Shown piece after piece: positions 18,386 to 27,176 of a stretch of 64,000 nt of DNA; the first letter of the stretch is position 1, and each line of letters begins with the position of its first letter. Position numbers and translations under genes: made by a program. Origin of the DNA: CBDDFS01 sp965227255 (lineage in GTDB: Bacteria > Bacteroidota > Bacteroidia > Flavobacteriales_E > Vicingaceae); NCBI GenBank assembly GCA_965227255.1, contig CBDDFS010000007.1:1-64000 (forward strand), given 5' to 3'. Under the pieces are notes generated by a model. That model searched no databases. It saw only the letters and a list, made by a program, of their open reading frames with translations, and had not been told where the DNA came from.

Positions 18386-19006
18386 TTAGATTGTTGTATT
18401 TAAATTATATACGTGATCGCAAAAATGGTATTCCTGTTCAGTGTGATTGGAACAAACAACCACGGATCTATCTTCAGTAAAATCAGTGATCATTTGAGTA
18501 TACCAGTTTTTTCCTTTTTCATCCAGATTCGACAGTGGTTCGTCAAGAAAAAGAAACTGAGAATCTGTTGCAATAGCCAGACCCAGTTTCAAACGTTGTT
18601 TCATACCTGAAGAGAAATTCGAAATTTGTTTTTCCGCATGATCTTCGAGATACATTAAGGAAATCAGGTCTTGTTTTTTCAATCCCTTGCGCAACTTCTT
18701 GAACTTCAAGTGAACATCAATCATCTCATTCAAGGTGAGTTGTTCGAAAAGTTGAACATAGGGCGCGGCGAATGAAATTTTCTCATACACCTTTGATGCG
18801 TCAATAGTATCACCTGAAAAAGAATACTTGACCTCACCTTCACTTGGAATGCTCACTCCGCTCAATATTTGCAGGAGAGTGGATTTCCCTGAACCATTCT
18901 CGCCCAGAATAACATAATTGTTACCGGGTGAAAATGAAAAATTCAGCCCACGGAATATCCATCTATTCCGGAATTTTTTACCGACACTAATTAATTCAAT
19001 TTTCAA
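18386..19006 (-). CDS. ABC transporter ATP-binding protein (orphan ATPase)
   Basis: A 206-residue ABC ATPase with Walker A GENGSGKST, a Q-loop region, signature FSSGMKQRLKLGLAIA (SSGMKQR form of LSGGQ), Walker B FLFLDEPLSNLDEKG and H-loop VVVCSNHTEQE. The SGMKQR signature is typical of heme-exporter-like or CcmA/ABC-2 type ATPases. No permease gene lies nearby, so its partner is elsewhere. The gene follows lpxA by 8 bp and lies at the end of the lpxD-lpxC/fabZ-lpxA run, suggesting an envelope function. That link rests on context only. Confidence 0.88.
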   Translation of the reverse strand: MKIELISVGKKFRNRWIFRGLNFSFSPGNNYVILGENGSGKSTLLQILSGVSIPSEGEVKYSFSGDTIDASKVYEKISFAAPYVQLFEQLTLNEMIDVHLKFKKLRKGLKKQDLISLMYLEDHAEKQISNFSSGMKQRLKLGLAIATDSQFLFLDEPLSNLDEKGKNWYTQMITDFTEDRSVVVCSNHTEQEYHFCDHVYNLNTTI

Positions 19007-19014
19007 GGAGATCT

Positions 19015-19788
19015 CTAAAAAGGTCCTCTGATCACACCTTTGTCCGATTCTTTAATGAAATCTACGATTTCAGTTTTGAATCGACCCTCGGCAATATCCG
19101 ACTCAACTTCTTTCAAAGCGTTCGACATATTTATGCCTTTCACGTAGAGGATTCTGTAAATATCTTCTATGGCCTTGACATCATCATCGGAATATCCCCT
19201 TCTTCGCAATCCAATGGAATTGATGCCGGCATAACTAAGTGGTTCTCGCGCAGCTTTCACATAAGGTGGCACATTCTTTCTAACAAGTGATCCGCCGGTT
19301 ATAAAGGAGTGAGCGCCGATTCTCACGAATTGTTGCACAGCTACCAGGCCTTCGAGAATGGAAAAGTCTTCAATAGTCACATGACCGGCAATGGTAGCAT
19401 TATTGGCTAGTATAACATTGCTTCCAACAAAGGCGTCGTGCGCAAGGTGAGAATAGGCCATAACCAGGGAATTGCTTCCCAATACCGTTTTCATTCGATC
19501 GGAAGTTCCTTTGTTAATGGTCACACATTCTCTGACCGTCGTATTATCCCCCACTTCAGCTGTAGTCTTTTCTCCCTTGTATTTAAGATCTTGAGGTATG
19601 GCGGAAATAACAGCACCGGGAAAGATTCGACAATTCTTACCAATCCTGGCACCATCCATGATGGTCACGTTTGGTCCGATCCATGTTCCATCTCCAATCT
19701 CAACATCTTCAGAGATGCTGGAGAATGACTCTACAACAACGTTTTCTCCCAGACGAGCTTTTGGATGTATATCATTCATCTTCGCCAT
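19015..19788 (-). CDS. lpxA: acyl-ACP--UDP-N-acetylglucosamine O-acyltransferase
   Basis: LpxA performs the first step of lipid A synthesis, O-acylation of UDP-GlcNAc. The 257-residue protein is a hexapeptide-repeat beta-helix (NDIHPKARLGENVVVESFSS onward). It contains LVMAYSHLAHDAFVGSNVILANNATIAGHV, in which the first His (MAYSHLAHD) is the catalytic position and the following segment is the LpxA signature. The C-terminal helical domain contains GINSIGLRRRGYSDD, conserved in LpxA. It lies 5 bp downstream of lpxC/fabZ. Confidence 0.96.
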   Translation of the reverse strand: MAKMNDIHPKARLGENVVVESFSSISEDVEIGDGTWIGPNVTIMDGARIGKNCRIFPGAVISAIPQDLKYKGEKTTAEVGDNTTVRECVTINKGTSDRMKTVLGSNSLVMAYSHLAHDAFVGSNVILANNATIAGHVTIEDFSILEGLVAVQQFVRIGAHSFITGGSLVRKNVPPYVKAAREPLSYAGINSIGLRRRGYSDDDVKAIEDIYRILYVKGINMSNALKEVESDIAEGRFKTEIVDFIKESDKGVIRGPF

Positions 19789-19793
19789 CTACC

Positions 19794-21185
19794 TTATTTT
19801 TCTTTTACAATCTGTGCCATCAATTCTCCTTCGGCTACAACTTTATCACGAACATAAGCTTCTGCTTTCATGTGGCAAATTCCCCTTCGGATATCCTGAA
19901 GTAATTCTAGATGGAATACCAGAGTATCTCCAGGCACGACTTTTTGTTTGAATTTAACCTTATCTATTTTCATGAAATAAGTCAGGTAATTCTCAGGGTC
20001 ATCAACCGTATTCAGAGCAAGGATTCCACCAGTCTGAGCCATGGCCTCAACAATGAGCACACCGGGCATTACCGGAGAACTGGGAAAGTGTCCCTGGAAA
20101 AAATTCTCGGTAAATGTCACATTCTTCACTCCTACAACATGTGTCTTGCTGAGCTCAATGATCTTATCGACCAATAGAAAAGGATGTCGATGAGGAAGGA
20201 GCTGCTCAATGCCTGCTATATCATAAAGAGGCTCGACATTCAGATCAAACTTAGGAATGGATGTTTTTTCTTCTTCTTTTATGCGCTGCTTGATCAGTTT
20301 CGCAAAGTCAGTATTACCCTTATGACCCGGTCGAGCCGCAAGAATATGCGCTTTGATCGGTCTGCCTACCAGAGCAATGTCTCCAACTATATCGAGTAGT
20401 TTATGTCGTGCCGGTTCATTTTGAAAAATCAACTTCGTTGTATTCAAAACGCCCGTTTCTTTAATTTGAATATGAGGTTTGCCCAATAAGTCCGCAAGCT
20501 CATCTAATTTCTCCTGGGGCATTAATTTGTCGACAAGCACAATTGCATTATCAAGATCACCCCCTTTTATTAGATTATTCTTCGCCAGGTATTCAAGTTC
20601 TCTCAGAAAGACAAAGGTTCGACACTTTGAGATCTCTGATTCAAACTCACCCATGTGGTACATGGAAGCATGTTGTGTTCCCAGAATCAGGGAGTTATAA
20701 TCGACCATAACTGTTACTCTGAACTCGTCCTGAGGAACAGCAAGCATTTCACAATGCTTTTCTTCGTCTTCATATGTCAGGTTTTCTGTCAGGACATAAT
20801 AATTCTTGTCGGCCTTCTGCTCTACAATTCCAACCTTTTTAATACCGTCAACAAAATACCCTGCGCTTCCATCAAGAATAGGAACTTCAGGTCCATCAAC
20901 CTGGATCAAAACATTATCGAGACCCATTCCATAAAGCGCTGCCAGGGCATGCTCAACTGTGTAAACCCTTGCTCCATTATCTTCAATCGTTGTACCTCTC
21001 GATGTATCGATCACATTGTCAACATCTGCTTTTACTCTTGGATTACCTTCCAGATCGGTTCTTTCAAACCAGTAACCGGTATTTTCATCTGCCGGTTTGA
21101 ATGTAATATTTGCTTCTTCCCCCGTATGAAGTCCAACTCCTTTCAAGCTGAATTCCTTCGCCAGCGTGCACTGCTTATCACTCAT
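19794..21185 (-). CDS. lpxC/fabZ: bifunctional UDP-3-O-acyl-GlcNAc deacetylase / 3-hydroxyacyl-ACP dehydratase
   Basis: A 463-residue fusion characteristic of Bacteroidota. Residues 1 to about 300 are LpxC, the committed Zn-dependent deacetylase of lipid A synthesis (TLAKEFSLKGVGLHTG, VYTVEHALAALYGMGLDN, DGSAGYFVDGI, RTFVFLRELEYL, then HKLLDIVGDIALVG with zinc ligands). Residues from about 315 are FabZ, a hotdog-fold dehydratase (EQLLPHRHPFLLVDKI with catalytic His, GHFPSSPVMPGVLIVEAMAQ with catalytic Glu). The fusion couples lipid A and fatty acid synthesis. Its start overlaps the end of lpxD by 8 nt. Confidence 0.97.
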   Translation of the reverse strand: MSDKQCTLAKEFSLKGVGLHTGEEANITFKPADENTGYWFERTDLEGNPRVKADVDNVIDTSRGTTIEDNGARVYTVEHALAALYGMGLDNVLIQVDGPEVPILDGSAGYFVDGIKKVGIVEQKADKNYYVLTENLTYEDEEKHCEMLAVPQDEFRVTVMVDYNSLILGTQHASMYHMGEFESEISKCRTFVFLRELEYLAKNNLIKGGDLDNAIVLVDKLMPQEKLDELADLLGKPHIQIKETGVLNTTKLIFQNEPARHKLLDIVGDIALVGRPIKAHILAARPGHKGNTDFAKLIKQRIKEEEKTSIPKFDLNVEPLYDIAGIEQLLPHRHPFLLVDKIIELSKTHVVGVKNVTFTENFFQGHFPSSPVMPGVLIVEAMAQTGGILALNTVDDPENYLTYFMKIDKVKFKQKVVPGDTLVFHLELLQDIRRGICHMKAEAYVRDKVVAEGELMAQIVKEK

Positions 21186-22227
21186 TTTCTTCCTTGAAAT
21201 TTTTCTTGAATTTTTTCTCCAGGTCGGTCAATCGACCAACGATCTTGGTGAGTCCTCTGAAATAAACATAGGCTCTGTTGTACTCTGAATACCTGAATGC
21301 CGGTGATCCCTGCACAATTTCATTATCGTCAACACTCGAAATGATTCCTGACTGTGCGGCAATTTTCACATTGTCTCCTATGGTAACATGACCAGTTATT
21401 CCAACTTGTCCGCCAAACATGCAATTTTTGCCAACCTTGGTTGAACCGGCAATACCAACCTGAGCCGCCATCACTGAATTCTCACCTATTTCAACATTAT
21501 GAGCAATCTGAACAAGGTTGTCGAGCTTGACCCCTTTTCTTATGATGGTTGAGCCCATGGTGGCTCTGTCGATGGTTGTATTGCAGCCCACGTCTACATG
21601 ATCTTCTATGACTACATTACCGATCTGTGGTACTTTCTTGTATTCGTTTTCGCTATTTGGACTAAATCCAAAGCCATCTCCTCCAATAATGGCTCCGCTG
21701 TGAATTACACAATCAGATCCTATTTTGCAATCGAGGTAAATATTTACACCTGGATAAATGATGGTATTATCTCCAATTTTCACATTGTCACCAATGAAGC
21801 AATTCGGATAGATCTTGGTGTTATTTCCAATATGTGCATTTTGGCCAATGTAACTGCCGGCACCGATGTAGACGCCTTCCCCTAACTTCGCACTTTCTGC
21901 AACACTGGCTCCATTTTCAATGCCATCACGATAATGTTTGGCCGTATCATACATTTCAAGAAGTTTTCCGAAACTCCCGTATGCATCTGCCACTCGAATA
22001 AGAGTCGTACCACCGTTGATTTCTTTTTCGGCTTTGAAGTCCTCCTGAACAATGACGATTGAGGCGTTCGTCGAGTAGATGTATTGAGTATATGCCGGGT
22101 TGGCAAGGAAGGTCAAACTCCCTGTGGTACCCTCTTCAATTTTTGATAGCTTGTCTACTTCTACAGAAGCATCTCCTTCTACTTTTCCTCCAAGAATCTC
22201 CGCTATCTGGCCGGCCGAAAATTTCAT
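21178..22227 (-). CDS. lpxD: UDP-3-O-acylglucosamine N-acyltransferase
   Basis: Canonical LpxD (349 residues), adding the N-linked hydroxyacyl chain in lipid A synthesis. The N-terminal domain (FSAGQIAEILGGKVEGDA, SLTFLANPAYTQYI) binds UDP-sugar. The beta-helix has the diagnostic GAIIGGDGFGF and the catalytic-His motif LVQIAHNVEIGEN, followed by the C-terminal ACP-binding helices. The start is ATG at 22227, with a TAnnTTTG element ending 4 nt upstream. It heads the lpxD-lpxC/fabZ-lpxA-ABC operon. A divergent paralogue lies at 16806-17747. Confidence 0.96.
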   Translation of the reverse strand: MKFSAGQIAEILGGKVEGDASVEVDKLSKIEEGTTGSLTFLANPAYTQYIYSTNASIVIVQEDFKAEKEINGGTTLIRVADAYGSFGKLLEMYDTAKHYRDGIENGASVAESAKLGEGVYIGAGSYIGQNAHIGNNTKIYPNCFIGDNVKIGDNTIIYPGVNIYLDCKIGSDCVIHSGAIIGGDGFGFSPNSENEYKKVPQIGNVVIEDHVDVGCNTTIDRATMGSTIIRKGVKLDNLVQIAHNVEIGENSVMAAQVGIAGSTKVGKNCMFGGQVGITGHVTIGDNVKIAAQSGIISSVDDNEIVQGSPAFRYSEYNRAYVYFRGLTKIVGRLTDLEKKFKKNFKEENE

Positions 22228-22231
22228 GGCT

Positions 22232-22239
22232 CAAAAGTA
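22232..22239 (-). promoter_or_regulatory. putative -7 promoter element of lpxD, leaderless spacing (TACTTTTG)
   Basis: TACTTTTG on the minus strand is a perfect TAnnTTTG whose last G is followed by 4 nt and then the lpxD ATG. This would put the transcription start at or next to the A of the ATG. Confidence 0.4.
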
Positions 22240-22352
22240 GAAAATTTTAAAGGTGGATAAAAGCCGATTTGAGGAGTTTTAAACATTTGATTATCAGCAT
22301 AAAAAAAGACTCCAACACTAAGCCAACCGCCGATTTCAGCCAAATTTGATCT

Positions 22353-22829
22353 TCAAGGCACCGGATTTCTTTTCCATGTTACTTTGATGGTTTTGAGTTT
22401 ATGGCTGTCTGAACTGACATCATAATGCGCTTCAAAGTCATTCTTCAAATAGAATCCGAGTGGAGATTTATATGGCCTTCCATCCCATAATTCATAGGCA
22501 TCTTCTACAACGATCCAGCCGTTTAATAGCTCATTCTTTTTTTTGCAACGATCCAGAAATTCTGACCCTATACCTTTATTCTGAAACCTGGAATCAATGA
22601 TCATCACAAACCAGTGCTCATCGTCGCGATCAAAATCACAAAACCAGGCCATTATTTCATTTTCCTCATTAAGACAAAAAATGTGGGCAGGATTGATCAA
22701 TTTATTGAGATAGTCAGAAGTATCGCGAAAACTGGAATGTGATATGATGCTCGGATATTCTGAATTCCAGAGCTCCCTGATTCTCTTGATTTCACTGTCT
22801 TCAAGTGAGGATTTTTCGATGAATTTCAT
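22353..22829 (-). CDS. GNAT-type N-acetyltransferase
   Basis: A 158-residue protein with the GNAT fold order. Strands around IMAWFCDFDRDDEHWFVMIIDSRF lead into the acetyl-CoA pyrophosphate loop RFQNKGIGSEFLDRC (R/QxxGxG/A motif). Then come GWIVVEDAYELWDG and the C-terminal SPLGFYLKNDF, the 'xxFYxKxGF'-like end of the domain. The substrate is unknown. The ATG overlaps the stop of the upstream gene (ATGA-type, 4 nt). With that gene it appears inserted between the HD-domain gene and lpxD, which are often adjacent in other Bacteroidota. Confidence 0.75.
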   Translation of the reverse strand: MKFIEKSSLEDSEIKRIRELWNSEYPSIISHSSFRDTSDYLNKLINPAHIFCLNEENEIMAWFCDFDRDDEHWFVMIIDSRFQNKGIGSEFLDRCKKKNELLNGWIVVEDAYELWDGRPYKSPLGFYLKNDFEAHYDVSSDSHKLKTIKVTWKRNPVP

Positions 22830-23911
22830 GAATTCTCCTGTCTGTGTCTGGCAATATGCAGACTACCAATGATCAACCTTTTATTCTCAATGTCTTTCGA
22901 AGAATTTGTTTCGAACTCATTTTTAACCATTTTTATGAGTTCATCCATTGGTATGGTGCTGCATTTTGGATTTTCTATATTCTGGAGGAAGTATTTGAAG
23001 GCTCCTCGAGGTTGCGTCAAGTCGGGCACGCCGTGATTCAGCATGGCTGCATCATTTTCAAGGATCAGGAAAATGACCTTGTTTGTCAATGATCTATATG
23101 GCTCTTTTTCTTTAGGATCAAGCAGTCCGATAAAGACAGCTATATCCTGATGATAAACAAAGGTATTAACCGTGTCATCTCCCGAATAATAATACCCCCT
23201 TTTTGTTGGGTGATAGAATTTGTCAAGAATATGTTTATGCATCCTATACTTCGAATTCGTAATTGTATCGTATTTGAAATCACAAGGATTTTCTGTGTTG
23301 TCATCATTCATAGCATGGTCCGAACCTTTAAGGTCCAATTGGTTCTGACTTAGAAATAATCCCAGAGGTTCAGGATCATATATGCTCTTATACAATTGCA
23401 CATTGAAATCATGTCGATTCTCCAAAACTAAAAATGCCGCCTCTCTTCCAAATCTGCCGGTATCCAACTCAGTAAAAAATACGGTATCCGATGATAAGCG
23501 GTACTTCCCTACAGTCATCCCATGGCCAAAGCAAACATCATTGATGCTAAAGGTGCTATCATCATACAATGTGACGGATGTTCTGCAATTCGCCCCCCCC
23601 TCTCTTGTAGCATAGAATATAGATTCGGCACTTGAATGAGAGTGCCTAATGAATCCAAAAGGAAAAAAAATGGTGGATAGAATTACAAACAGCAATATTA
23701 AAGACTGAATATTCCTGTGCTTGTTCTGGAAACTTTCCATGAGTCCACTAACAAACTGTCCGAGAAGAATAATGACCAAAATGAAAAGAAAAATGATGAG
23801 GAGCATATAGATCAAAAAACCATATGGTCCGGTATCTTTTTCCCAAATTCCGGCAGTCTGAATAATGAAAAAGAAAAGCAGGGAAACTATGCTGATCCAC
23901 CACTTTTTCAT
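22826..23911 (-). CDS. uncharacterised membrane protein with C-terminal soluble domain
   Basis: A 361-residue protein with three N-terminal hydrophobic segments: WISIVSLLFFFIIQTAGIW, FLIYMLLIIFLFILVIILLG and IQSLILLFVILSTIFFPFGF. A roughly 260-residue soluble part follows, probably periplasmic. That part has a DDSTFSINDVCFGHGMTVGKYRLSSDTVFF segment typical of small lipocalin-like or META-like beta folds of uncharacterised Bacteroidota proteins. I do not recognise the family. An 8-base G run (23593-23600, minus strand) falls in the coding region at REGGANCR. The gene is coupled to the HD gene upstream and the acetyltransferase downstream by 4-nt overlaps. Confidence 0.65.
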   Translation of the reverse strand: MKKWWISIVSLLFFFIIQTAGIWEKDTGPYGFLIYMLLIIFLFILVIILLGQFVSGLMESFQNKHRNIQSLILLFVILSTIFFPFGFIRHSHSSAESIFYATREGGANCRTSVTLYDDSTFSINDVCFGHGMTVGKYRLSSDTVFFTELDTGRFGREAAFLVLENRHDFNVQLYKSIYDPEPLGLFLSQNQLDLKGSDHAMNDDNTENPCDFKYDTITNSKYRMHKHILDKFYHPTKRGYYYSGDDTVNTFVYHQDIAVFIGLLDPKEKEPYRSLTNKVIFLILENDAAMLNHGVPDLTQPRGAFKYFLQNIENPKCSTIPMDELIKMVKNEFETNSSKDIENKRLIIGSLHIARHRQENS

Positions 23912-25143
23912 GATACAATCTTAGGGTGACAAAGAAAGTGTTTCTCCACAGGTTCCGACAAAGCGGATACACTTGATTTATCGGCAGCTTCAGTAACATC
24001 GACCACCTTCCCGTTTCTCAACAAAATATTAATCCTTTCAAATCGCGGATTGTAGGTGTTGTTTTCGATGGCCCCGGTAAAGATGAAATAATTGAGCTCC
24101 TCGCCCGAGACTTCAAGTTTGGATTTGAATTTCTCTTTCAGTTCATTGACCTGGTCAATATCAAACGGCACATCCTGGAGTTTGATCTTGAATAATCTTC
24201 TGTTCACGAAATTCGTTGCAAGCGTCGACAGAACTTTGTCTTCGTGATCCATCCACTCCTTGATTGAAATAAAAACATCGTTATCATCGAGTTTGGCAAA
24301 TTCTTTTATCACTTTCGGGTCTTCTTTGATTTCTTCCAAAGTCAGCTCATTATACAAGAAAAAACGAAGGGCCTTACTGGCAAATAAATCACTTCCGGAC
24401 TTTGCCAATTCCTTAGCTCTCCTCATTATATTAATGAGTAGTTTCTCGGAAGAAACAACTGTTTTGTGCAGGTAAACCTGCCAGTACATAAGTCGACGTG
24501 CGATCAGAAATTTTTCAATTGAATAAATCCCTTTCACCTCAACGGCTAATTCATTGTTTACCACATTGAACATAGAGATGATTCTATCCGTACTGATCAC
24601 TCCTTCACTCACTCCTGTGTAAAAACTGTCCCTTTTCAAATAGTCAAGGCGATCCACATCAAGCTGGCTGGAAACCAATTGATGAAGAAATTTCTTAGGA
24701 TGTTTACCTTCAAATATTTCAATAGCCTCGTTCAACATTCCACTATGCTCCTTATTGAAATGATGCATGAAAAGAGTTGATAAGGACTCATGATGCATAT
24801 CGGGAGCAAGAATGTATTCCAGAGAATGTGAATACGGACCATGACCAACGTCGTGGAGGAGAATAGCCAAACAGGCTGAGTTCAGCTCTGAATCACTAAT
24901 ATCATGGCCTTTAGCCCTCAAAACGAGTATGGCCTGATACATCAGATGCATGGCGCCAAGCGCATGATGAAAACGTGTATGAAGGGCACCCGGATAGACC
25001 AAATGAGAAGATCCCAATTGCTTTATTCTTCTCAATCGTTGAAAGTAGGCATGCTCAATAATTTCAAAGCATTCTTTGCTCGGAATGGAGATAAAACCGT
25101 AAACCGGATCATTAAATATTTTCTGCTGAAAGTTTATCTTCAA
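23908..25143 (-). CDS. HD-domain phosphohydrolase (dNTPase/SAMHD1-like)
   Basis: A 411-residue HD-superfamily protein. Metal-binding residues appear in order: H in TRFHHALGAMHL, HD in AILLHDVGHGPYSHSLE, and D in SQLDVDRLDYLKRDSFYTGV. The segment FQRLRRIKQLGSSHLVYPGA before them is typical of the YdhJ/SAMHD1-like group that hydrolyses dNTPs or related phosphates. The true substrate is unknown. The start is TTG at 25143; the N-terminal DPVYGFISIP matches the family start. It is divergent from porX across about 70 bp and is followed by two accessory genes before lpxD. Confidence 0.88.
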   Translation of the reverse strand: MKINFQQKIFNDPVYGFISIPSKECFEIIEHAYFQRLRRIKQLGSSHLVYPGALHTRFHHALGAMHLMYQAILVLRAKGHDISDSELNSACLAILLHDVGHGPYSHSLEYILAPDMHHESLSTLFMHHFNKEHSGMLNEAIEIFEGKHPKKFLHQLVSSQLDVDRLDYLKRDSFYTGVSEGVISTDRIISMFNVVNNELAVEVKGIYSIEKFLIARRLMYWQVYLHKTVVSSEKLLINIMRRAKELAKSGSDLFASKALRFFLYNELTLEEIKEDPKVIKEFAKLDDNDVFISIKEWMDHEDKVLSTLATNFVNRRLFKIKLQDVPFDIDQVNELKEKFKSKLEVSGEELNYFIFTGAIENNTYNPRFERINILLRNGKVVDVTEAADKSSVSALSEPVEKHFLCHPKIVS

Positions 25144-25215
25144 GATTGGCCTATTTTTGTGTCAAACAATAATACAGAAACAGGTCCGTATTAATTGCGT
25201 ATAGATTCATAAAAG

Positions 25216-26766
25216 ATGTCAAAAGTTAAAATCCTCTGGGCCGACGACGAGATCGAAATGCTCAAACCCCATGTACTATTTCTCGAAGATAAGGGATACG
25301 ATGTATCGACCACCAGTAGTGGAGATCACGCCCTTGAAATGATCGATTCGGAGCGTTTCGATATCATGTTACTAGATGAGAATATGCCTGGACTATCAGG
25401 TCTTGAAACCCTTGAAAGAGTCAAATCACTTCAACCCGGTATGCCCGTTATCATGATTACCAAAAGCGAGGAAGAGTCGATCATGGAAGAAGCCATTGGA
25501 AGTAAAATTTCAGACTATCTCATAAAGCCTGTTAATCCGAATCAGATTCTTTTGTCATTGAAAAAGAATCTTGACACTTCCAGACTTGTGAGCGAGAAGA
25601 CGGCTTCTGATTACCAGCTCGAATTCAGGAATATTGGAATGATGTTGAACGACCGACTTGATCATGATGAATGGGCCGACATCTATAAGAAGCTTGTACA
25701 CTGGGAATTGGAACTCGACAAAACCGAAGAACTCGGCATGGAGGAAGTTCTCCTGATGCAGAAATCTGAGGCCAACCAACAATTCGGACGTTTCATCGAG
25801 GATAATTATGCGGGATGGTTGAGTGGCGGTCAGGATGGTCCCGTCATGTCTCACACATTGTTCAGAAAAGAAGTTCTTCCTATGGTTAAGAAAGGCGAAA
25901 GTTTATACTTCGTAATCATCGATAACCTTCGTTTTGATCAATGGAAAACACTGGAGCCAATCATTTCAGAATACTTCTGGGTAGACCGCGAAGATTCATT
26001 CTACAGCATTCTTCCAACAACAACCCAATACAGCAGGAATGCCATTTTTGCCGGTTTGATGCCGTCGGAGATTGAGACGAAATATCCTAACATGTGGCTC
26101 AACGATGATGAAAAAGGTGGAAAAAACAATTACGAGAAAGACCTGCTTGAAGAGCAATTGAAAAGATTGGGATTGAATGTACAATTCTCTTATAACAAAG
26201 TATTGAACATTAATTACGGGAAGAAACTTGTAGAGAGGATTCCCAATATGATGAACAATCCACTGAACGTCATCATTTACAACTTCGTGGATATGCTTTC
26301 ACATGCCAGAACGGATACCGAGATCATCAGGGAATTGGCGAGTGATGAGTCGGCATATAGATCTGTAACTCAATCCTGGTTTGAACATTCACCCCTTCTT
26401 GAAGCACTTAGAGAAATATCTCGAAGAAAAGGTAAAGTGATCCTGGCAACAGACCACGGTTCGGTATTGGTTAAAGAACCCGTGAAGATCATTGGTGATC
26501 GCGAAACGAATTCAAACCTGCGTTACAAGCAAGGCAAGAACCTTAATTACGATCAGAAAAAGGTAATGGAAGTAAGAAAACCTGAATCCATTTACCTACC
26601 TAAGGTCAATGTAAGTCAGTCCTTCGTTTTTGCCAAAGAGGATCAATTCTTCGCTTATCCGAACAATTACAATCACTATGTTAAGTATTACAAAGATACC
26701 TTCCAGCATGGTGGTGCTTCACTTGAAGAGATGATCATTCCTTTGATTCAACTTAGTCCAAAGTAA
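25216..26766 (+). CDS. porX: T9SS response regulator / PglZ-domain protein PorX
   Basis: A 516-residue two-domain protein. Residues 1-120 are a CheY-like receiver (KILWADDEIEM with acidic pocket D10/D11, phospho-acceptor D54 in IMLLDENMPG, and the late K in YLIKPVNP). The rest is an alkaline-phosphatase-superfamily PglZ domain (YFVIIDNLRFDQW, TTTQYSRNAIFAG, VILATDHGSVLV with metal-binding D/H, and QHGGASLEEMIIPLI). PorX controls T9SS gene expression and gliding/secretion with PorY in characterised Bacteroidota. Finding it agrees with the T9SS sorting domains elsewhere in this window. It leads a run with tsaE and ald, with 1-2 bp between genes. Confidence 0.95.
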   Translation: MSKVKILWADDEIEMLKPHVLFLEDKGYDVSTTSSGDHALEMIDSERFDIMLLDENMPGLSGLETLERVKSLQPGMPVIMITKSEEESIMEEAIGSKISDYLIKPVNPNQILLSLKKNLDTSRLVSEKTASDYQLEFRNIGMMLNDRLDHDEWADIYKKLVHWELELDKTEELGMEEVLLMQKSEANQQFGRFIEDNYAGWLSGGQDGPVMSHTLFRKEVLPMVKKGESLYFVIIDNLRFDQWKTLEPIISEYFWVDREDSFYSILPTTTQYSRNAIFAGLMPSEIETKYPNMWLNDDEKGGKNNYEKDLLEEQLKRLGLNVQFSYNKVLNINYGKKLVERIPNMMNNPLNVIIYNFVDMLSHARTDTEIIRELASDESAYRSVTQSWFEHSPLLEALREISRRKGKVILATDHGSVLVKEPVKIIGDRETNSNLRYKQGKNLNYDQKKVMEVRKPESIYLPKVNVSQSFVFAKEDQFFAYPNNYNHYVKYYKDTFQHGGASLEEMIIPLIQLSPK

Positions 26767-26767
26767 A

Positions 26768-27175
26768 TTGGAATTCAAGATTCAGGACCCATCGGAATTA
26801 GGGTCGGTTTGCAAAGAGATTTTAGATTCAACGGATCGAAAAGTATTGCTTTTTGAAGGAGATCTTGGTGCCGGAAAAACTACCATGATCAAGGAATTCT
26901 GTAAGCAGTTGAAATGTATAGATGAGGTATCCAGTCCTACGTTCTCATTGATCAATAATTACAAAACTGAGAATGGAGCCGACATTTTCCATTTCGATTT
27001 TTACCGGATTAAGTCACCTGAGGAAGCAATGGATATGGGTTTTGAGGAGTATCTCGACAGTGGAGAATATTGCTTCATTGAGTGGCCTGAAATCATTATG
27101 AATCTTATCTTTACAGAATACGTGCGCATTCGTATCCAAGCAGAAGGTTCATTCAGGATAATTAAAGTAGAGTAA
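26768..27175 (+). CDS. tsaE: tRNA threonylcarbamoyladenosine ATPase TsaE
   Basis: TsaE is the ATPase that supports t6A37 synthesis on ANN-decoding tRNAs with TsaB/TsaD. The 135-residue protein has P-loop FEGDLGAGKTTMIKEF (residues 29-44), the switch region VSSPTFSLINNY with the conserved SPTF, FHFDFYRIKSPEE (Walker-B-like HxDxYR), and FIEWPE near the end. These are the TsaE signatures. The start is TTG at 26768, one base after the porX stop. It is followed by ald after one base. Confidence 0.95.
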   Translation: MEFKIQDPSELGSVCKEILDSTDRKVLLFEGDLGAGKTTMIKEFCKQLKCIDEVSSPTFSLINNYKTENGADIFHFDFYRIKSPEEAMDMGFEEYLDSGEYCFIEWPEIIMNLIFTEYVRIRIQAEGSFRIIKVE

Positions 27176-27176
27176 G

